Origin: Lepisosteus oculatus
Taxonomy: Eukaryota; Chordata; Actinopteri; Semionotiformes; Lepisosteidae
DNA: 64,000 nucleotides
Direction: 5' to 3'
NCBI RefSeq assembly: GCF_040954835.1
Contig: NC_090699.1
Span: 14,067,817-14,131,816 of the forward strand
Every line of letters begins with the position of its first letter. Positions within the stretch are counted from its first letter, which is position 1. The position numbers and the translations under genes are program-made. Under the pieces are notes generated by a model, which had not been told where the DNA came from, ran no database searches, and worked only from the letters and a program-made list of their open reading frames with translations. Positions 9,691 through 21,439 of the stretch are shown here, in pieces.

Positions 9691-11589
9691 TTCGGTGAGG
9701 ACAAACACAGAGAGACAGACTTGTGCAGTTAAAAACAGCGCTTTATTTCTTTCCTTGTCACCACCTGCCAGCCAGCACTCCCACGCCCACCCGAGAGGGA
9801 GACACAAGAGTCACAATGCCCTTTGTACACACAGCAGGTGTTTTCGTATTGCAGAACACCGCATTGTTATCTCAATCACCTGCTAATTCGTTTTACACCA
9901 CGGGAAGACAGGAGAATGGGGTTGTACTGTAGCTGTACGGAATATGTGTTGCGTTTTCCAAATTCAAGTGTTTAAAACGTATAATTAAAAATTAAAAAAA
10001 CATTCTTGCAGCTTACTCAAGGATTCTAAGATGATCACGAGGAAGTGTATTGCATGTCTAATGGTCTAACAAGACCTACAGCATGCCTAAGAGTTGTTAA
10101 ACCGGTTTTTATTGTTCGGCACAGCCAGCCGGCCCGGACCACACAGACACCAGCACACCTGCTAGAGCGCCACAATTCACACTCCACCACATCACAGATC
10201 ACAGATCAGTCCCAGTGTGTGAGATACTGCTGTTTGATCTTTGAGCTGAGCTTTAGTAGAGGGCTTATCTCTATTGATATAACAATCGAGTAGTATTAAA
10301 TGCAACTTTTTTGTATTAATGACACTTTTCTAAGATGTATTGTAACGCAACGGGGGCTCAGGCGGGCGCCCTTGCCGCATTAGGTCGGCCCCATCCCGAC
10401 TGAGGCTCGAACCCGGGACTCCTGCGTCTCTCTGCAGCAACCCAGCCCCGTGAGCTAAAGAGAGATCTCCCCACAGCCCAGTAGCTGTAGTCCTGCTATC
10501 ACAGGGAAGGGCGGTGACGTCACCTGCTCTGGTACACCGGCTTAACGCCGTAAGCATTACAGTATTTTAAAAATAAAAAACGATTACACTCTACTCTTTC
10601 CACGTTTGATCCCAGGAGGAAGTAGTATACGCTCCTGCTTTGTTTAACGATGGTATGAAGAATAAATCGAAATAGCGAGAAAGCTATGCTTAAAGTGATG
10701 TAAGGGACTTAGAATGCAAAGATAACGATTTACATTGCATTGTCAGATGGTGAATCAATAAAGGCATTTAATTAAACGCGCGTTTGCGATTTTAATCAAA
10801 ATGGGGGTAATGGGGTTAGACCATTAGACATGCAATACACTTCCCCCTGATCGCCTTAGAATCGCTGAGTAAGCTGCAAGTTTTTTTATACAGAGCATTC
10901 AGAAATACAATCGAGAGTAGTTTTGTGGTGTATGTCTAGATGAAACTTTTCTAAAATGCATCACAAAATTAAAGACGACTAAAATCTGTAATCTTTCCAC
11001 GTGTAATGTCATTAGAAAGTACAATAAGTTCCTGCTTTGTCTAACGATGGTCTCGTTAAAAAACCCTGTGCGTAAACATAATTAAGGGACTTAGGAGTCA
11101 AAGAAAATGATTTACGTTGTTTAATTTTAAACACTAAGTTATGAACGCAGATGCAATTGGTGCTTTACGACCATTGTGCAATACTGAGCTCCGCGCTTCC
11201 TCCTTCCCGGTGTCACCTCCCCCTCTGACACAGCGCAGTGGGCGGCACGCTGTTTTCAGAGCCTCTGGGGGGAAAAGACCTGCTGATCTGTTCTGCATAC
11301 CAGGAAGACAACAGAATATGATTTTTTCTATTCGAAACGTGTGTTGTTTTTATGAAATTCGTGTATTTTAAATGTTTAATTAAACCTTAATTAAACAGCG
11401 TATACAGAGATTCTAAGCTGATCACGAGGAAGAAAAATTACCAGTTTTTCGCGCATAAAAAGTGGTTATTAACTATCGAAACCTGTTTTCATAGCTTTTA
11501 AAGTCGTGCAATGTCTAAGCAGGAACATGTCATTATATCTCGTTTTTTATTTCTTTTTTAAGAATTAAAAAAATCGTTTGCCCAGCCTA
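9691..11589. other. Non-coding DNA with local direct and inverted repeats
   Basis: No gene is visible. About 9,990-10,070 is repeated in inverse orientation at 10,815-10,890 (shared GACCATTAGACATGCAATAC) and partly in direct orientation at 11,350-11,430. About 10,285-10,340 plus 10,562-10,740 parallels 10,907-11,120 (shared TCTTTCCACGT and CCTGCTTTGT). The first of these parallel copies is split by the element at 10,341-10,561. Confidence 0.5.
10341..10561 (-). mobile_element. Short TGTAACGC-ended repeat with tRNA-like box and CRE palindrome
   Basis: The ends are TGTAACGC and GCATTACA, flanked by GTAT on both sides, a likely 4-bp target-site duplication. The inside carries GGTTCGAGCCT on the minus strand (a polymerase III B-box-like word) and TGACGTCA at 10,515-10,522, a consensus CREB/ATF site. 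Related copies are at 29,940-30,184, 44,005-44,248 and 60,978-61,156. TG..CA ends with a 4-bp duplication fit a very short LTR-type or other TIR element; a tRNA-derived SINE is less likely because of the inverted ends. Confidence 0.6.
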
Positions 11590-11785
11590 ATTTTAAAGAC
11601 CTCTACTTGTGAAACTTTTCGCAGACTGTACATAAAACTATATACACAATACTGCTGACAGCAGAAAAATTCCCATTCTTTACTCAGCAGCTTATTAAAA
11701 ACAGCACCCATGGTGTTCAAAACAATTTTTTTACACAGAAGACTGACACAGCTTCGCGCTGTGAATGTGTTTTTCTAAGAGAACA
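11590..11785 (+). repeat. Divergent fragment of the foldback-element arm
   Basis: Shares TACTGCTGACAGCAG, CAGCAGCTTATTAAAAACAG and TTTACACAGAAGACTGACAC-type words with 33,430-33,580 and its mirror 36,540-36,690. This is an older, diverged relative of the 32,884-37,231 element. Confidence 0.65.
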
Positions 11786-12682
11786 TTTGTCAGTGCGGGG
11801 AAGGTGGACATTCTTTCATTGGAAGACTCGCCAATTCTACTTTGAAAATACCTGTGAAACCGGTTTGTTTACAAACAATGTAAACACAGATACTTAGTCT
11901 TTGTGGAGTGAAATTCGGCACAGCCAGCACTCCCGCAGAGAGAGAGAGATGCAAAAACAACGTTGTGATATTTAGAAATATAAAAAATGTCAATATAATG
12001 CCAATAATATTTGCTATTTTAGTTTTTCAAAGAAATGTTTATTTGTTAAATGAAAACTCATGGTAACAGCTGGGTTTGAACACATGACCTCCAGGTTATA
12101 AGCCAGTCACTTAAGCTATCACACCACCAAGACAAGTTATATGACAGCCACTGAAACAGCCATATACATACTGTATCAATGGAAAGTCTTATACTACTGT
12201 TTGTGCAACAGTACGTGAATATAGTTATACTGTTATTATATTTTATAGATACGCGAATCCATATTATATTCCCTATTAATCCAATTCTAAAAGTATGCTT
12301 TTGTTTAATCCGATAACGAGCGTATTTGCAGAAAAGGTTAAAACGATCAATTTTCACAAAGTATATAAACGTACAGTAACATGGTCAGAAGGAGCACGTA
12401 AAAACGTTTCAAAATAACCAGATGTAAGACTTTGATTCTTAAAATGTTTAGGGAGAAATGGAATACTGGTGTGTATTTTTTCTTTAAAATACCAATACCA
12501 GCAATATACAGTTTGCATAATATGTTTATGTTCCTAAATTAATATCGTTTATGACCTTCAGATCCGTTATGCTCCTATTCTTTTTTGTGCTCAGCTACTA
12601 AAATTTCCCTTTAGTGGTAAAATTCCATATAAATATTAAATACTAATTAAAATGTGCACAGTAAAGAGATTAAATGATTGAA
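11786..12682. other. AT-rich intergenic DNA, nothing recognised
   Basis: AT-rich sequence with scattered stops in all frames. No exon, repeat family or RNA gene was recognised. Confidence 0.5.
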
Positions 12683-12689
12683 TCTTTTC

Positions 12690-13361
12690 ACTACTGACCA
12701 ATGCACCACAAGTGCCCCTGGCAGTCATTTTGGCCAGCCAATCACGTACCGCGGTACGCCACGGTGGTTTGTGGGTAGATGCGTGCAGTACAGGTTTGTA
12801 CTGCGAACTTTGAATGGCTGCATCTGTATAGCGCTTTTCTGGACACTCCACCCAAAGCTCTTTACAGGTAATTGGGATCCCCTCCACCAGCACCAGCTTG
12901 CAGCCCCAACTGGATGATGTGATGGCAGCCATAGTGCACCAGTACACTCCCCACACACCAGCATTCAGTGGGGAGGACAACAGAGTGATGAAGCCACTTC
13001 AGATTGGGGGGTTATTAGGAGGCCATGACTGGTAAAGGCCAAAGGGAAATTTGGCCAGGACACCAGGGTTACACCCTTACTCTTTTCAAGAAACACCCTG
13101 TGATTTTTAATGACCACAGAGACTCAGGACCTTGGTTTTACATCTCATCCAAAGGACGGTGCCGTTTAACGGTATAGTATCCCTGTCACTATACTGGGGC
13201 ATTAAGACCCACATAGACCACATAGGCCCCACTAACACCTCTTCCAGAAGCAACCTTGGTTTTTCCCAGGAGTCTCCCCTCCAGGTACTGACCAGACTCA
13301 CACCTGCTGAGCTCCAGTGGGCTGACAGGGGGTGAATTGCAGGGTGACATGGCTGCTGGCC
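12690..13361 (-). mobile_element. SINE3-like element, copy in the duplicated ENDOD1 fragment
   Basis: This is the near-identical counterpart of 5,891-6,545, with the 5S rRNA-like head at its right end. It sits at the same distance from an ENDOD1-like exon 1, so it was copied with the surrounding intron rather than inserted independently. Confidence 0.75.
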
Positions 13362-13520
13362 TGAAGGTTAAGATTAAAGGGCTGGTTTGATCCCAACAGA
13401 GGGCGACTCTTCCCTGAGAGAGTTAGATCATGTCATGTTCTGTATCCACACCTCATCCCCTCCACAAACCCTGAACAAGGACCTCCAATGCTCGGCTCTA
13501 CACTAGCTGCCCCAGGTTAC

Positions 13521-13676
13521 CTGCGGCTCCACAAACCAGGTCTGTCTGCGGGCCGGCTGGGTGCTGCAGGACTTCGTGTCGAGTCTGTAGGCAGACCAGA
13601 GGGGAATCCTGCTCCCCGTGTCGTACTTGGTGGGAAGTATGAAGTGAAGCCATTAAGCGACTGGCAGATATCCCTG
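13521..13676 (-). pseudogene. Truncated ENDOD1-like exon 1 fragment
   Basis: The 3' half of exon 1, including the CAG|GTAACC donor, is preserved on the minus strand. It reads the end of the exon (TGSRIPLWSAY-type frame with LDTKSC and TWFVEPQ), but a base is missing within the FATKYDTG region, which shifts the frame. The 5' half with the signal peptide is gone: at ~13,676 the sequence changes into an L1 fragment. The variable segment here (SLNGFTSYF) resembles copy 2, whereas the adjoining intron and SINE resemble copy 1, so the fragment is mosaic. Confidence 0.75.
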
Positions 13677-14202
13677 TATTCCTGCTGGTCACACAAGTTA
13701 TGGCTATTCATATAAAAAGAGATGTGTTTCAGGGTATCCAAATACAGGCTAGAGAGATAAGTGTTCCCAATTAGCTATTTTTAAGAAACCATGCAGAGAT
13801 TGAGAAAGCAATTAAGTGTATAAAGGTTTTTTCCTCTATTTCTGGTCCTTCTCTAAATTAAAAAAAAAATGTGAACTGATGGCTCTTGGGAATTGTGATG
13901 TCTCATCCATATGTAATATTCCTGTTAAAGATGTAGTTGAATATCTTGGTATTAAGATTTCCAAAAATCCAAAAATTAGAAATGATCTAAACTTTTCTCC
14001 AAATATGCATTCATTTGAGAAAAAACTTGACTTATGGTTGTTAAGAGACCTTTCTTTAAATGGTTGAATACTTTTATTTAAATCTGAGGGCTTATCTAGA
14101 TTCGTTTATGCTTCGCTGGTTCTGGATGTACCACCTTCAATTATAAGGAAAATTGACTCTAAACTTTTCAAATTTATCTGGAGGAATAAACCCCATTATC
14201 TC
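13677..14202 (+). mobile_element. L1/Tx1-like LINE internal fragment
   Basis: Matches the reverse complement of about 27,745-28,280 in the larger L1 at 25,959-29,591. It translates in part to DVVEYLGIKISKNPKI and KLDLWLLRDLSLNG, typical of the region after the reverse transcriptase domain in fish L1-type ORF2. Both ends are truncated and there is an in-frame stop after DLSLNG. Confidence 0.8.
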
Positions 14203-14829
14203 TAATTGGGCAGGTTTGTGGCCAACCTGCCACTAGAGGACGTAATTGGCCTTTAATCGATACAGTGGCTGAATATTAGTAAGTTAATTAGTTAATAAAT
14301 GAAGGTTTTAAAGAGTGCGTTTCCTGCATGGTTATGATCAGTTTTGTTTGTGATGTAATGGGTCTGACACAGTTGGTACTTAGGATTGCAATGATTAACG
14401 GTGGTTTTCACAACTTAAAGAATAAAGAATAATAATTCCTGCACTGTGCTTCTGGGTTCGTAACGTGCTCGTGCCCCTCAGCCCCCTGTCATAGAGTGGA
14501 AATACATGAGTGGACATGTACATATCTTATAGGAAGACAACAGAGTTCAACAGAGCATCACCGAGGAACAGGATTTATTGAGAGGCAAACTACAAGGCTC
14601 CCCGCCACCCCACATGAAAAGTGCAGAATCACTCCAAGGAAACAGGTACACAGCTGACAGTCACTGGTGGAAAATACAATGTATATGAAATTGTTAAACT
14701 AGAGGTCATTGGAGAAGCCATTTCTGAGAATGTCCGGCCACCACGCACACATTTGTTGATATTACGATCAGTTCAGCTGGGGTGTCGGTTCTTTTTGTTT
14801 TCTGTATGAAGAATCATCTCAATTCACTA
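14203..14829 (-). other. 3' flank and probable 3' UTR of ENDOD1-like copy 2
   Basis: This is the reverse complement of about 59,215-59,860, the flank behind copy 3. It includes the stretch with GGTCATTGGAGAAGCCATTT and the shared poly(A) signal. The left edge joins directly to the L1 fragment. No coding sequence is apparent. Confidence 0.6.
14574..14579 (-). terminator. Poly(A) signal AATAAA of copy 2
   Basis: AATAAA on the minus strand in the same position and context (CTCAATAAATCCTGTTCC) as in copy 3 at 59,471. It lies about 1.1 kb past the stop codon because of the expanded minisatellite. Confidence 0.6.
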
Positions 14830-15670
14830 TTAGTGAGTTATTGAAGTAACCTCACGCAGACAGGAAGAGTGTAACTGTAGACAGAATTGTGTTAGTGCAT
14901 TAATCTCACACAAAGAGTAAATTTGACTGTAGACAGAATTGTGTTAGTGAATTAATCACACACAAAGAGTAAATATGACTGTAGACAGAATTGTGTTAGT
15001 GCATTAATCTCACACAAATAGTAAATATGACTGTAGACAGAATTGTGTTAGTGTATTAATCTCACAGAAAGTAAATTTGACTGTAGACAGAATTGTGTTA
15101 GTGCATTAATCTCACACAAAGAATAAAAATGACTGTAGACAGAATTCTTAGTGCATTAATCTCACACAAAGAGTAAATATGACTGTAGACAGAATTCTTA
15201 GTGCATTAATCTCACACAGAGAGTAAATATGACTGTAGACAGAATTGTTAGTGCATTAATCTCACACAAAGAGTAAATATGACTGTAGACAGAATTCTTA
15301 GTGCATTAATCTCACACAGAGAGTAAATATGACTGTAGACAGAATTGTGTTAGTGCATTAATCTCACAGAAAGAGTAAATTTGACTGTAGACAGAATTGT
15401 GTTAGTGCATTAATCTCACACAGAGAGTAAATATGACTGTAGACAGAATTGTTAGTGCATTAATCTCACACAGAGAGTAAATATGACTGCAGACAGAATT
15501 GTGTTAGTGCATTAAACTCACACAGAGAGTAAATATGACTGTAGACAGAATTGTGTTACTGCATTAATCTCACACAAAGAGTAAATTTGACTGTATGTGT
15601 CAGTGCAGTAACTTCACACACAGAGAGAGAGAGTGTTACTGTAGACAGAATTGTGTCAGTGCAGTAACCT
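14830..15670. repeat. 52-bp minisatellite in the 3' UTR region of copy 2
   Basis: About 15 units of roughly 48-52 bp, each with GTGCATTAATCTCACACA, GAGTAAATATGACTG and TAGACAGAATTGTG. Some units lack a few bases. If the signal at 14,574 is used, the array would be transcribed as 3' UTR. Confidence 0.9.
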
Positions 15671-15692
15671 CTCCCTCCATTAGAAAAGCTTG

Positions 15693-17926
15693 TTAACATT
15701 GTTGCCAATTGGAATGAGGGTCATCTGTGTAACACCATCGGTAACCGTAACCATGATTGTCACAGTAGTGTGTTGGGGAGCAGCAGTATTCCCAGTTGTT
15801 GTTGTAATCAGTGTAGCACCAGTAATAGCCTTTACCATACTTGGCACACTGTTGATCGGGGCGACATGGGGTTCCCTTGGCAGTAACAGTGGAGTACTGA
15901 GGGGAACAGGCAACATATCCATAACCATTCCAACACTGATAGTGTGAGTCTTTCAGAGAGCACTCACCAACACAACAGTAATAATAACCTTGCTTTGTGT
16001 TGCACCAGGAGTAACTATTGTTCTTATATCCACACTGATCAGACGCTGTGCAGGGATAACCACTGGCTGTGATAGTCTTGCTGGTGCCCTGGATGTCTGT
16101 GGTCAGAGAGCATGTTGCACCTCCTCCATCAGACTGGGCCACCTCCCTGTACACAGCACTGGGGGCAGTGAGCACACAAGCCAGTTTGTCTTCCCTGTAC
16201 AGTGGGGACATAGTGTTGAACCATTCCCTCAAACTGTCAAAACGATAGTAGTATCCCTCACTAAGGAGGATAAGATTTTGTTCCTTCAAGTGCTTGCTCT
16301 GCATGATCCCTTGTTTGTCCTTGTCAAGCTTGGCCCTCTTGGTCTCTCGGATGATTTGGGAATCATCATCTGTGATCTGGGCTTTAAAAGAATCAAGCAC
16401 TTTACTCCTGACTGATGCCAGTATATTTCCACTTTTTTCAGAATCGCCATTGCAGTCATCAGCGAAGAGTTTGATACTTCTGGATCTTCCATACAGACCT
16501 GGGAGCCTGAGATTCAGCTCTGCCACTGACAAGGTCTCCAGCTGTGATTCCTCTTGATTTTTACCCAGAAAAGCAAACGAAAATGTTCTGTTCTTCTCTG
16601 CATGGTCACAGCACACAGCTGTCCAGACGTGACTGGGCACAGACACTCTGTCGTAGTCCCGGGTCCTGTCTCCCTCCTCGTCTTCATGTTGAACAGGGAT
16701 TTTCCTGTTCTGGCTCGGAACTGTGCCGGTGATCAGGTATGGGTCACCTTCAATATCGTTGCACTCTTTCTGCAGCTGATCCTTCAGCGCCTTCTCCAGT
16801 TTGTACCAGCGCACCCTGATGAAGCAGGGGTCCATGGGAGCAGCGTTGGTGAGGGTGAAGGTGGCCGTACGGCCCTGGTCGCACTGGAAAAGAAAGGGGT
16901 TCAAGTGGCCGCGGTCGTAGGACGTGTCCTGGTAGTCTTCGTTGATGGCTTGGGTCGATTTGAGATCAGCGATGCTCAAGTCTGAATTTGCTTCGCTTGT
17001 CATCTGTGGCTCTTTGTCACTGCTGAAAACCTGGGGGAGGAAGAGTTATGAGAAACAAAACTTATAACATAACATAACATTTGTCTTTAGTAAATGAAAC
17101 AGGGATGGGACAATCATTCAAAGCCCTGAAGGAACGAGACAAGGGCAAGTTGATTTTAGGACAGCAGCCGACTGAGATGGAGTCTTGGGAGAGAGGGTGG
17201 ACCAAATTAATCTACTGCTTCATCAGCAGTTGCATCAAGTCAGCAATATCACTTCCTGCTAAAGGACGTGACTGAGTGTGCCACAAGATCTGGTGCCTCT
17301 TCTTCACGATAAAAGAAACAAGTGGACGCTCTCTGATCTGCATCTTGTTTAGGGACCTGAGGTGAACTGTCTTGCAGTGTTAGATGTGGTATTATAAAGA
17401 TTCGCTCAGTAGTGTTTTAGGAATCTGGATTTATGCGTTTTATATCTATCAGAAACAAGAGGAAAGTAAAGAGACAGTAAGTGGCTCTGTTGTACAGGTA
17501 AGGCCAGACAACTGCAGGGCTGGTTTGATCCCTTGTACGCTATCTCATCCCTTCCAGAAATCCTGCGCAACTACACTAGCTGCCCCAGGTTACCTGCGGC
17601 TCCACAAACCAGGTCTGTCTGCGGGTCGGCTGGGTTCTGCAGGACTTCGTGTTGAGTTGGTAGGCGGACCAGAGTGGAATCCTGCTCCCCGTGTCGTACT
17701 TGGTGGCGAAGTATGAACTGAAGCCGTCAAGCGACTGGCAGATATCCCTGTCTGTGTCAGATGTGAACCACTCGGGAGTCGTCTTATGGTAGAAGAACTC
17801 CTTGCAGTTGCTGAAGCCCGGATCCACCTTGGACCCAGCCTGGTCCGGCCGGGCACAGAGACAGACCAGGGCGAGGAGGAGGCTGGAGGGGGACATGCTG
17901 GTGGCGCCGGCTCTGTCTCTCTGCAT
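15693..17926 (-). CDS. ENDOD1-like secreted nuclease-fold protein, copy 2 (2 exons)
   Basis: Exon 1 is 17,926-17,594 and exon 2 is 17,030-15,693 on the minus strand, joined in phase 0, for 556 residues. Exon 1 gives a signal peptide and the family N-terminus, but its middle reads ICQSLDGFSSYFATKYDTG where copies 1 and 3 have NYDNIFYF. Exon 2 keeps YDRGHLNP, TNAAP and WYKLE, with Ile at the expected metal-ligand Asn. It contains the segment EQNLILLSEGYYYRFDSLRE missing from copy 1. The C-terminal Cys-rich repeats differ from copies 1 and 3 (for example YSWCNTKQGYYYCC). The intron (~560 bp) lacks the SINE3 of copy 1 and matches the copy 3 intron. The reading frame is intact and both splice sites are canonical, so this is a likely functional gene. 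Confidence 0.87.
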
Positions 17927-18385
17927 GAGGACCCGCTGGAAGAGCAGGACACTGATCAGAGCGACGGGTCGCTGTGTGTCCCGATGATCCCTACCACTGT
18001 CACCCTTCTGAACCTGCTGAAGAGAAGACCTGCGAATCCCCTGTGAGCCAGATCATGAACCGCCAGCGAGGGGAAAGTTACTGTTCAACCTAATCCAGTG
18101 CAGCGGCTGTCCACGTTCATAGTGTGAGGAAGAAGTGGCGAGAAAGTCATCTGAGAAGCTCATCAGCTGCAGTGAGCTATGAGAAATTACTTACTGTATA
18201 ACTGTTAAAATCATTACTCCCCAACCATGTATTAATAAAGCAACTTATTACTGTAATAGATTACTTTCATGAGTAACCGTCCCCACACTGGGTAGAGCAC
18301 AATAAATCAGATCAGAGGATACTGATAGTGAAAACATGCAGTGATACCAGGCCTCTGTACAAGATAATAATTCAGAAAGGTAATT
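17927..18385 (-). promoter_or_regulatory. Conserved upstream region of copy 2
   Basis: Near-identical to 7,036-7,515, with the acceptor-like CTGCTCTTCCAG just upstream of the ATG. One short segment present in copy 1 (about 7,345-7,368) is missing here. Confidence 0.4.
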
Positions 18386-19340
18386 CATGTACGTCAGTAT
18401 TACAGCACACTAATGTTGAGGGATTCCTATCAGTATTACAGAATATAAACAGTATTACAGTATACTAATGTGAGGTATTAATGTTAGAGTTACAGTACAG
18501 TAACAGTGTTACAGTATATTAATGTGAGTTATTCATGTCAGTGTTACAGTATATTAATGTGCGGTATTCCTGTCAGTATTACAGTATATTAATGTGAGGT
18601 ATTCCTATCAGTGTTACAGTATAATCGTTTTAGGTTTCCCAAATGTAAGTCCGATACAAACATTCCTTTGTTCCATGATCCATTAAAGCTGTCAACGCAA
18701 ATGTCAAAGATAAACACAATTTTGACTCTTACAACCCACTTGAGTGCAATATGTTTTGTGATGTGTTAATAATGTTACATGTTGTTATGTGTTATACTGT
18801 ACATGTGCAATAGAATAATGTACAAGGTTTTTCTTTTTTTTGTAATACTAAAATGTTTTTCTCCTCCCTTTTTGTTTTGGCATTCTATTCTATTTAAATG
18901 TACATGAGTGCTGGGTGTCCATAAGCATTTTCCCTCAGGGGACAATACAAATTTCATCTTAACTTATTAATGTGAGGTATTCATGTCAGAGTTACAGTAT
19001 ACTAATATGAGGTATTCATGTGAGTGTTACAGTACAGTAACAGTATTACAGTATATTAATGTGAGGTATTCATGTTAGTGTTACAGTATACGAACAGTAT
19101 TACAGTATATTAATGTGAGGTATTCCTGTCAGTATTACAGTATATTGATGTGAGATATTATTGTTACTGTTACAGTATATTAACAGAATTACAGTATATT
19201 AATGTGAGGTATTCATGTCAGTATTACAGTATATTGATGTGGGATATTAATGTTACTGTTACAGTATATTAACAGAATTACAGCATATTAATGTGAGGTA
19301 TTCAGGTAAGTGTTACAGTACACTGTATATTACCAGCATA
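18386..19340. repeat. AT minisatellite upstream of copy 2, interrupted
   Basis: Same ~50-bp family as 7,516-8,660. A non-repeat insert at about 18,620-18,965 splits the array and ends with CCTCAGGGGACAATACAA, which recalls a LINE 3' end but could not be classified. Confidence 0.8.
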
Positions 19341-19407
19341 AAAAAAATAATGTGAGTTATTTGTGTCTGTACAATGATAGCTTATAGTGGTGATAAAATT
19401 GTCTTAC

Positions 19408-19485
19408 CTCTATCTTCCTGAGTTTCTCTTTCCCACAGTGAAATTCGAACAGCTTTCTCTTACAGGTCACTTGTTCCAAAGCTCT
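19408..19485 (-). other. Candidate upstream exon of copy 2
   Basis: 78-bp block with the same acceptor (TTCACTTCCAG) and a donor at GTAAGAC, homologous to 8,819-8,896. It lies about 1.5 kb upstream of coding exon 1 on the same strand. Confidence 0.4.
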
Positions 19486-20433
19486 CTGGAAGTGAATGTG
19501 AAGGAGGCGAGAGAGCAGACCTGATTCAACTCCCCACCCCAGACACAGAAAGTCCCCCAGACAATACAGATTGACACGGATTTCCCAGAACCCAACTGTT
19601 TATGTTCACTGCCCTGCGTGAGGGTGCCAATTCTTGCGCAACACACAATACTTGGACAAACCTGACTTATTTTTCCTGTGTGTCACCAAAATGTGTAAAA
19701 TGGACTCACAGTGCACACAAAATACTTGACACACTCCATTGTTATAACATCTGTATGTTTTCTGTAACGATCTCGGTACAGAAGGTGCCTACATACAGTT
19801 TTTTCACAGTCACTGTACCAACACCAGATTGTCCTGACAGTAAGTGTGATATTTTATCACAGGCGTGTGGGTGAATACAGATCCCTTGTGACGCTCAAGG
19901 CAGAAGAACTCAGCCGCATGAGGTGATTAAACTGGAAACATGAGTAGAAACTGTACTCAAAAAAATTCTGCAATTTCCCTCACGGGGTCAATAAAGTATC
20001 TATCTATTAGAAAGGCTTGTTCTCCAGCTCCTATTCGGAATAACTGACCTCTGCACTGAGGCCACTGGAATAGTGACAAATATGGCTGAGCTGTGCAAAC
20101 ATTTCTGAGCTGTGCAAACATTGTCATGGTCCCAGCTGTGTGATTAAAGATTAAAAAAGGTCAAAGACACTGTGATAATATTAACTTAAACTTCATTAAG
20201 CTTGTTTTGCAGATATTGATATTGCAGTCTTCATTTATTTTAGAATTCAGTCACTAAAACTACAGTGTGTATTTAGATACTTTTACTTCAGCCCTAATAA
20301 GTCTGTCACCCTGTGGGCAGGACACAAGAACTCAGCATGATCACATACAGATACTCTCATCACAGGTCTCTTCCCCTTCTTTCATCAAGATCTGTGCTGG
20401 GCTGCTCCAGAGAGGCCTTGTCTGGAGGAGTAA
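19486..20433 (-). other. Duplicated upstream block of copy 2
   Basis: Homologous to the reverse complement of 55,040-56,057 beyond copy 3, and its outer part (about 20,210-20,433) is repeated in inverse orientation at 22,229-22,455. No coding gene is visible. Confidence 0.45.
19968..20008 (+). mobile_element. 3' tail of a CR1/L2-like LINE
   Basis: TGCAATTTCCCTCACGGGG, then TCAATAAAGTATCTATCTAT, the same 3' end as the LINEs ending at 32,870 and 49,040. Only the extreme 3' end is present, as is typical of severe 5' truncation. Confidence 0.7.
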
Positions 20434-20589
20434 GACTCAAGGAGGTGATCTTGATTGAACCTCGAGTATTCTTGGAATTTTCTCACTGGGAAGGAGAGGA
20501 GTAACAGATTTTTCATGGAGAATCCTGGCAGGAATCTTCTCGTTTGCCAGTGAACGATCCCTCCATCCATCTTGGAACACCTTCATCCA

Positions 20590-20907
20590 GTAAAGGGTTT
20601 GCAGGCACCACTCCTGGCAGGCACCAGGCACAAGGCAGGGTACACCCTGGGAGGGATGCCAGTCCACCACAGGGCAGGGGCAGACACAGACACACACATT
20701 CACACCAGGGTCAATTTTCCCAGTAGCCAATGAATGCACCAGTAAGTCTTTGGACTGTGGAGTACAGTGGAGCACCTGGAGGAAACCCACATGAACACAG
20801 GATGAACATACAAACTCCACATAGACAGCACACAAGGACCGGAACTGAACCCAGGGCCCCAGCGCTGTGAGGCAGCAATGCCCACCACTGTGCCACAATG
20901 GCACCCA
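20590..20907 (+). repeat. Dispersed repeat family X
   Basis: A repeat widespread in fish genomes. It carries AAGGCAGGGTACACCCTGGG, GCCAGTCCACCACAGGGC, a CA-rich tract, TTTGGACTGTGG, CATACAAACTCCACATAGAC and GCGCTGTGAGGCAGCAATGC. Other copies are at 22,866-22,980 (part), 38,390-38,710 and 42,960-43,080 (part). I could not assign it to a transposon class. Confidence 0.7.
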
Positions 20908-20912
20908 CCTAA

Positions 20913-21374
20913 TGTCACGACTATTGTCCCCCCTCCTTAAGGGTGCTCCAGCCCTTTCACTAAAGACTTCATTCTCTGCACCTGTTTCCCATTCCCAGCC
21001 CACCTTAAAAGCCAGGCGCTGAAGCTCATCCGGGCTCTGCATCTGATTTCCATATCGTGCGAGTCCGGGACCAGGTTTTAACCTCGGTTCCCGTTCCTGT
21101 TCCCCGTCCGCCGGTTCCGACCCGGCCTTCGTGGTTTTTAATTCCTTCCTCTGATGGATCTCCTGGTTTTGGACTTACCCTTGCGTTTTGGATTTTCCCA
21201 AAGGACTACTCTCTCGGATTGTTCGCCTCGGCCACACCTCCCCCGTGCACCAGCGCACCTTGGACACGCCCCCCTGTCTTCAGCCCCGTTTTCCTGCATG
21301 ACGTTTCCCTAGTGTTTCCCCACTCCGTCGGACTGTGTCGTCCGCATAGGGTCCGGAAAGAACTGTTCGTTACA
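20913..21374. mobile_element. Solo LTR with 5-bp target-site duplication CCTAA
   Basis: 462 bp starting TGTCACGAC and ending TCGTTACA, flanked by CCTAA at 20,908-20,912 and 21,375-21,379. The unoccupied version of the same site is in the window at 22,978-22,982 (CACCCACCTAATTAGTG), which fixes the element borders. TG..CA ends and a 5-bp duplication fit a solo LTR of a retrovirus-like or Gypsy-type element. No internal coding region remains. Confidence 0.8.
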
Positions 21375-21439
21375 CCTAATTAGTGTTAGGCCTTCCATTA
21401 ACATTGCAAGTAATACAGTATATTAATGTGAGGTATTAG

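Noticed and set aside
20437-21042. 201-codon minus-strand frame
   Set aside because: It spans family X and the start of the solo LTR and is not conserved in other copies of either repeat.
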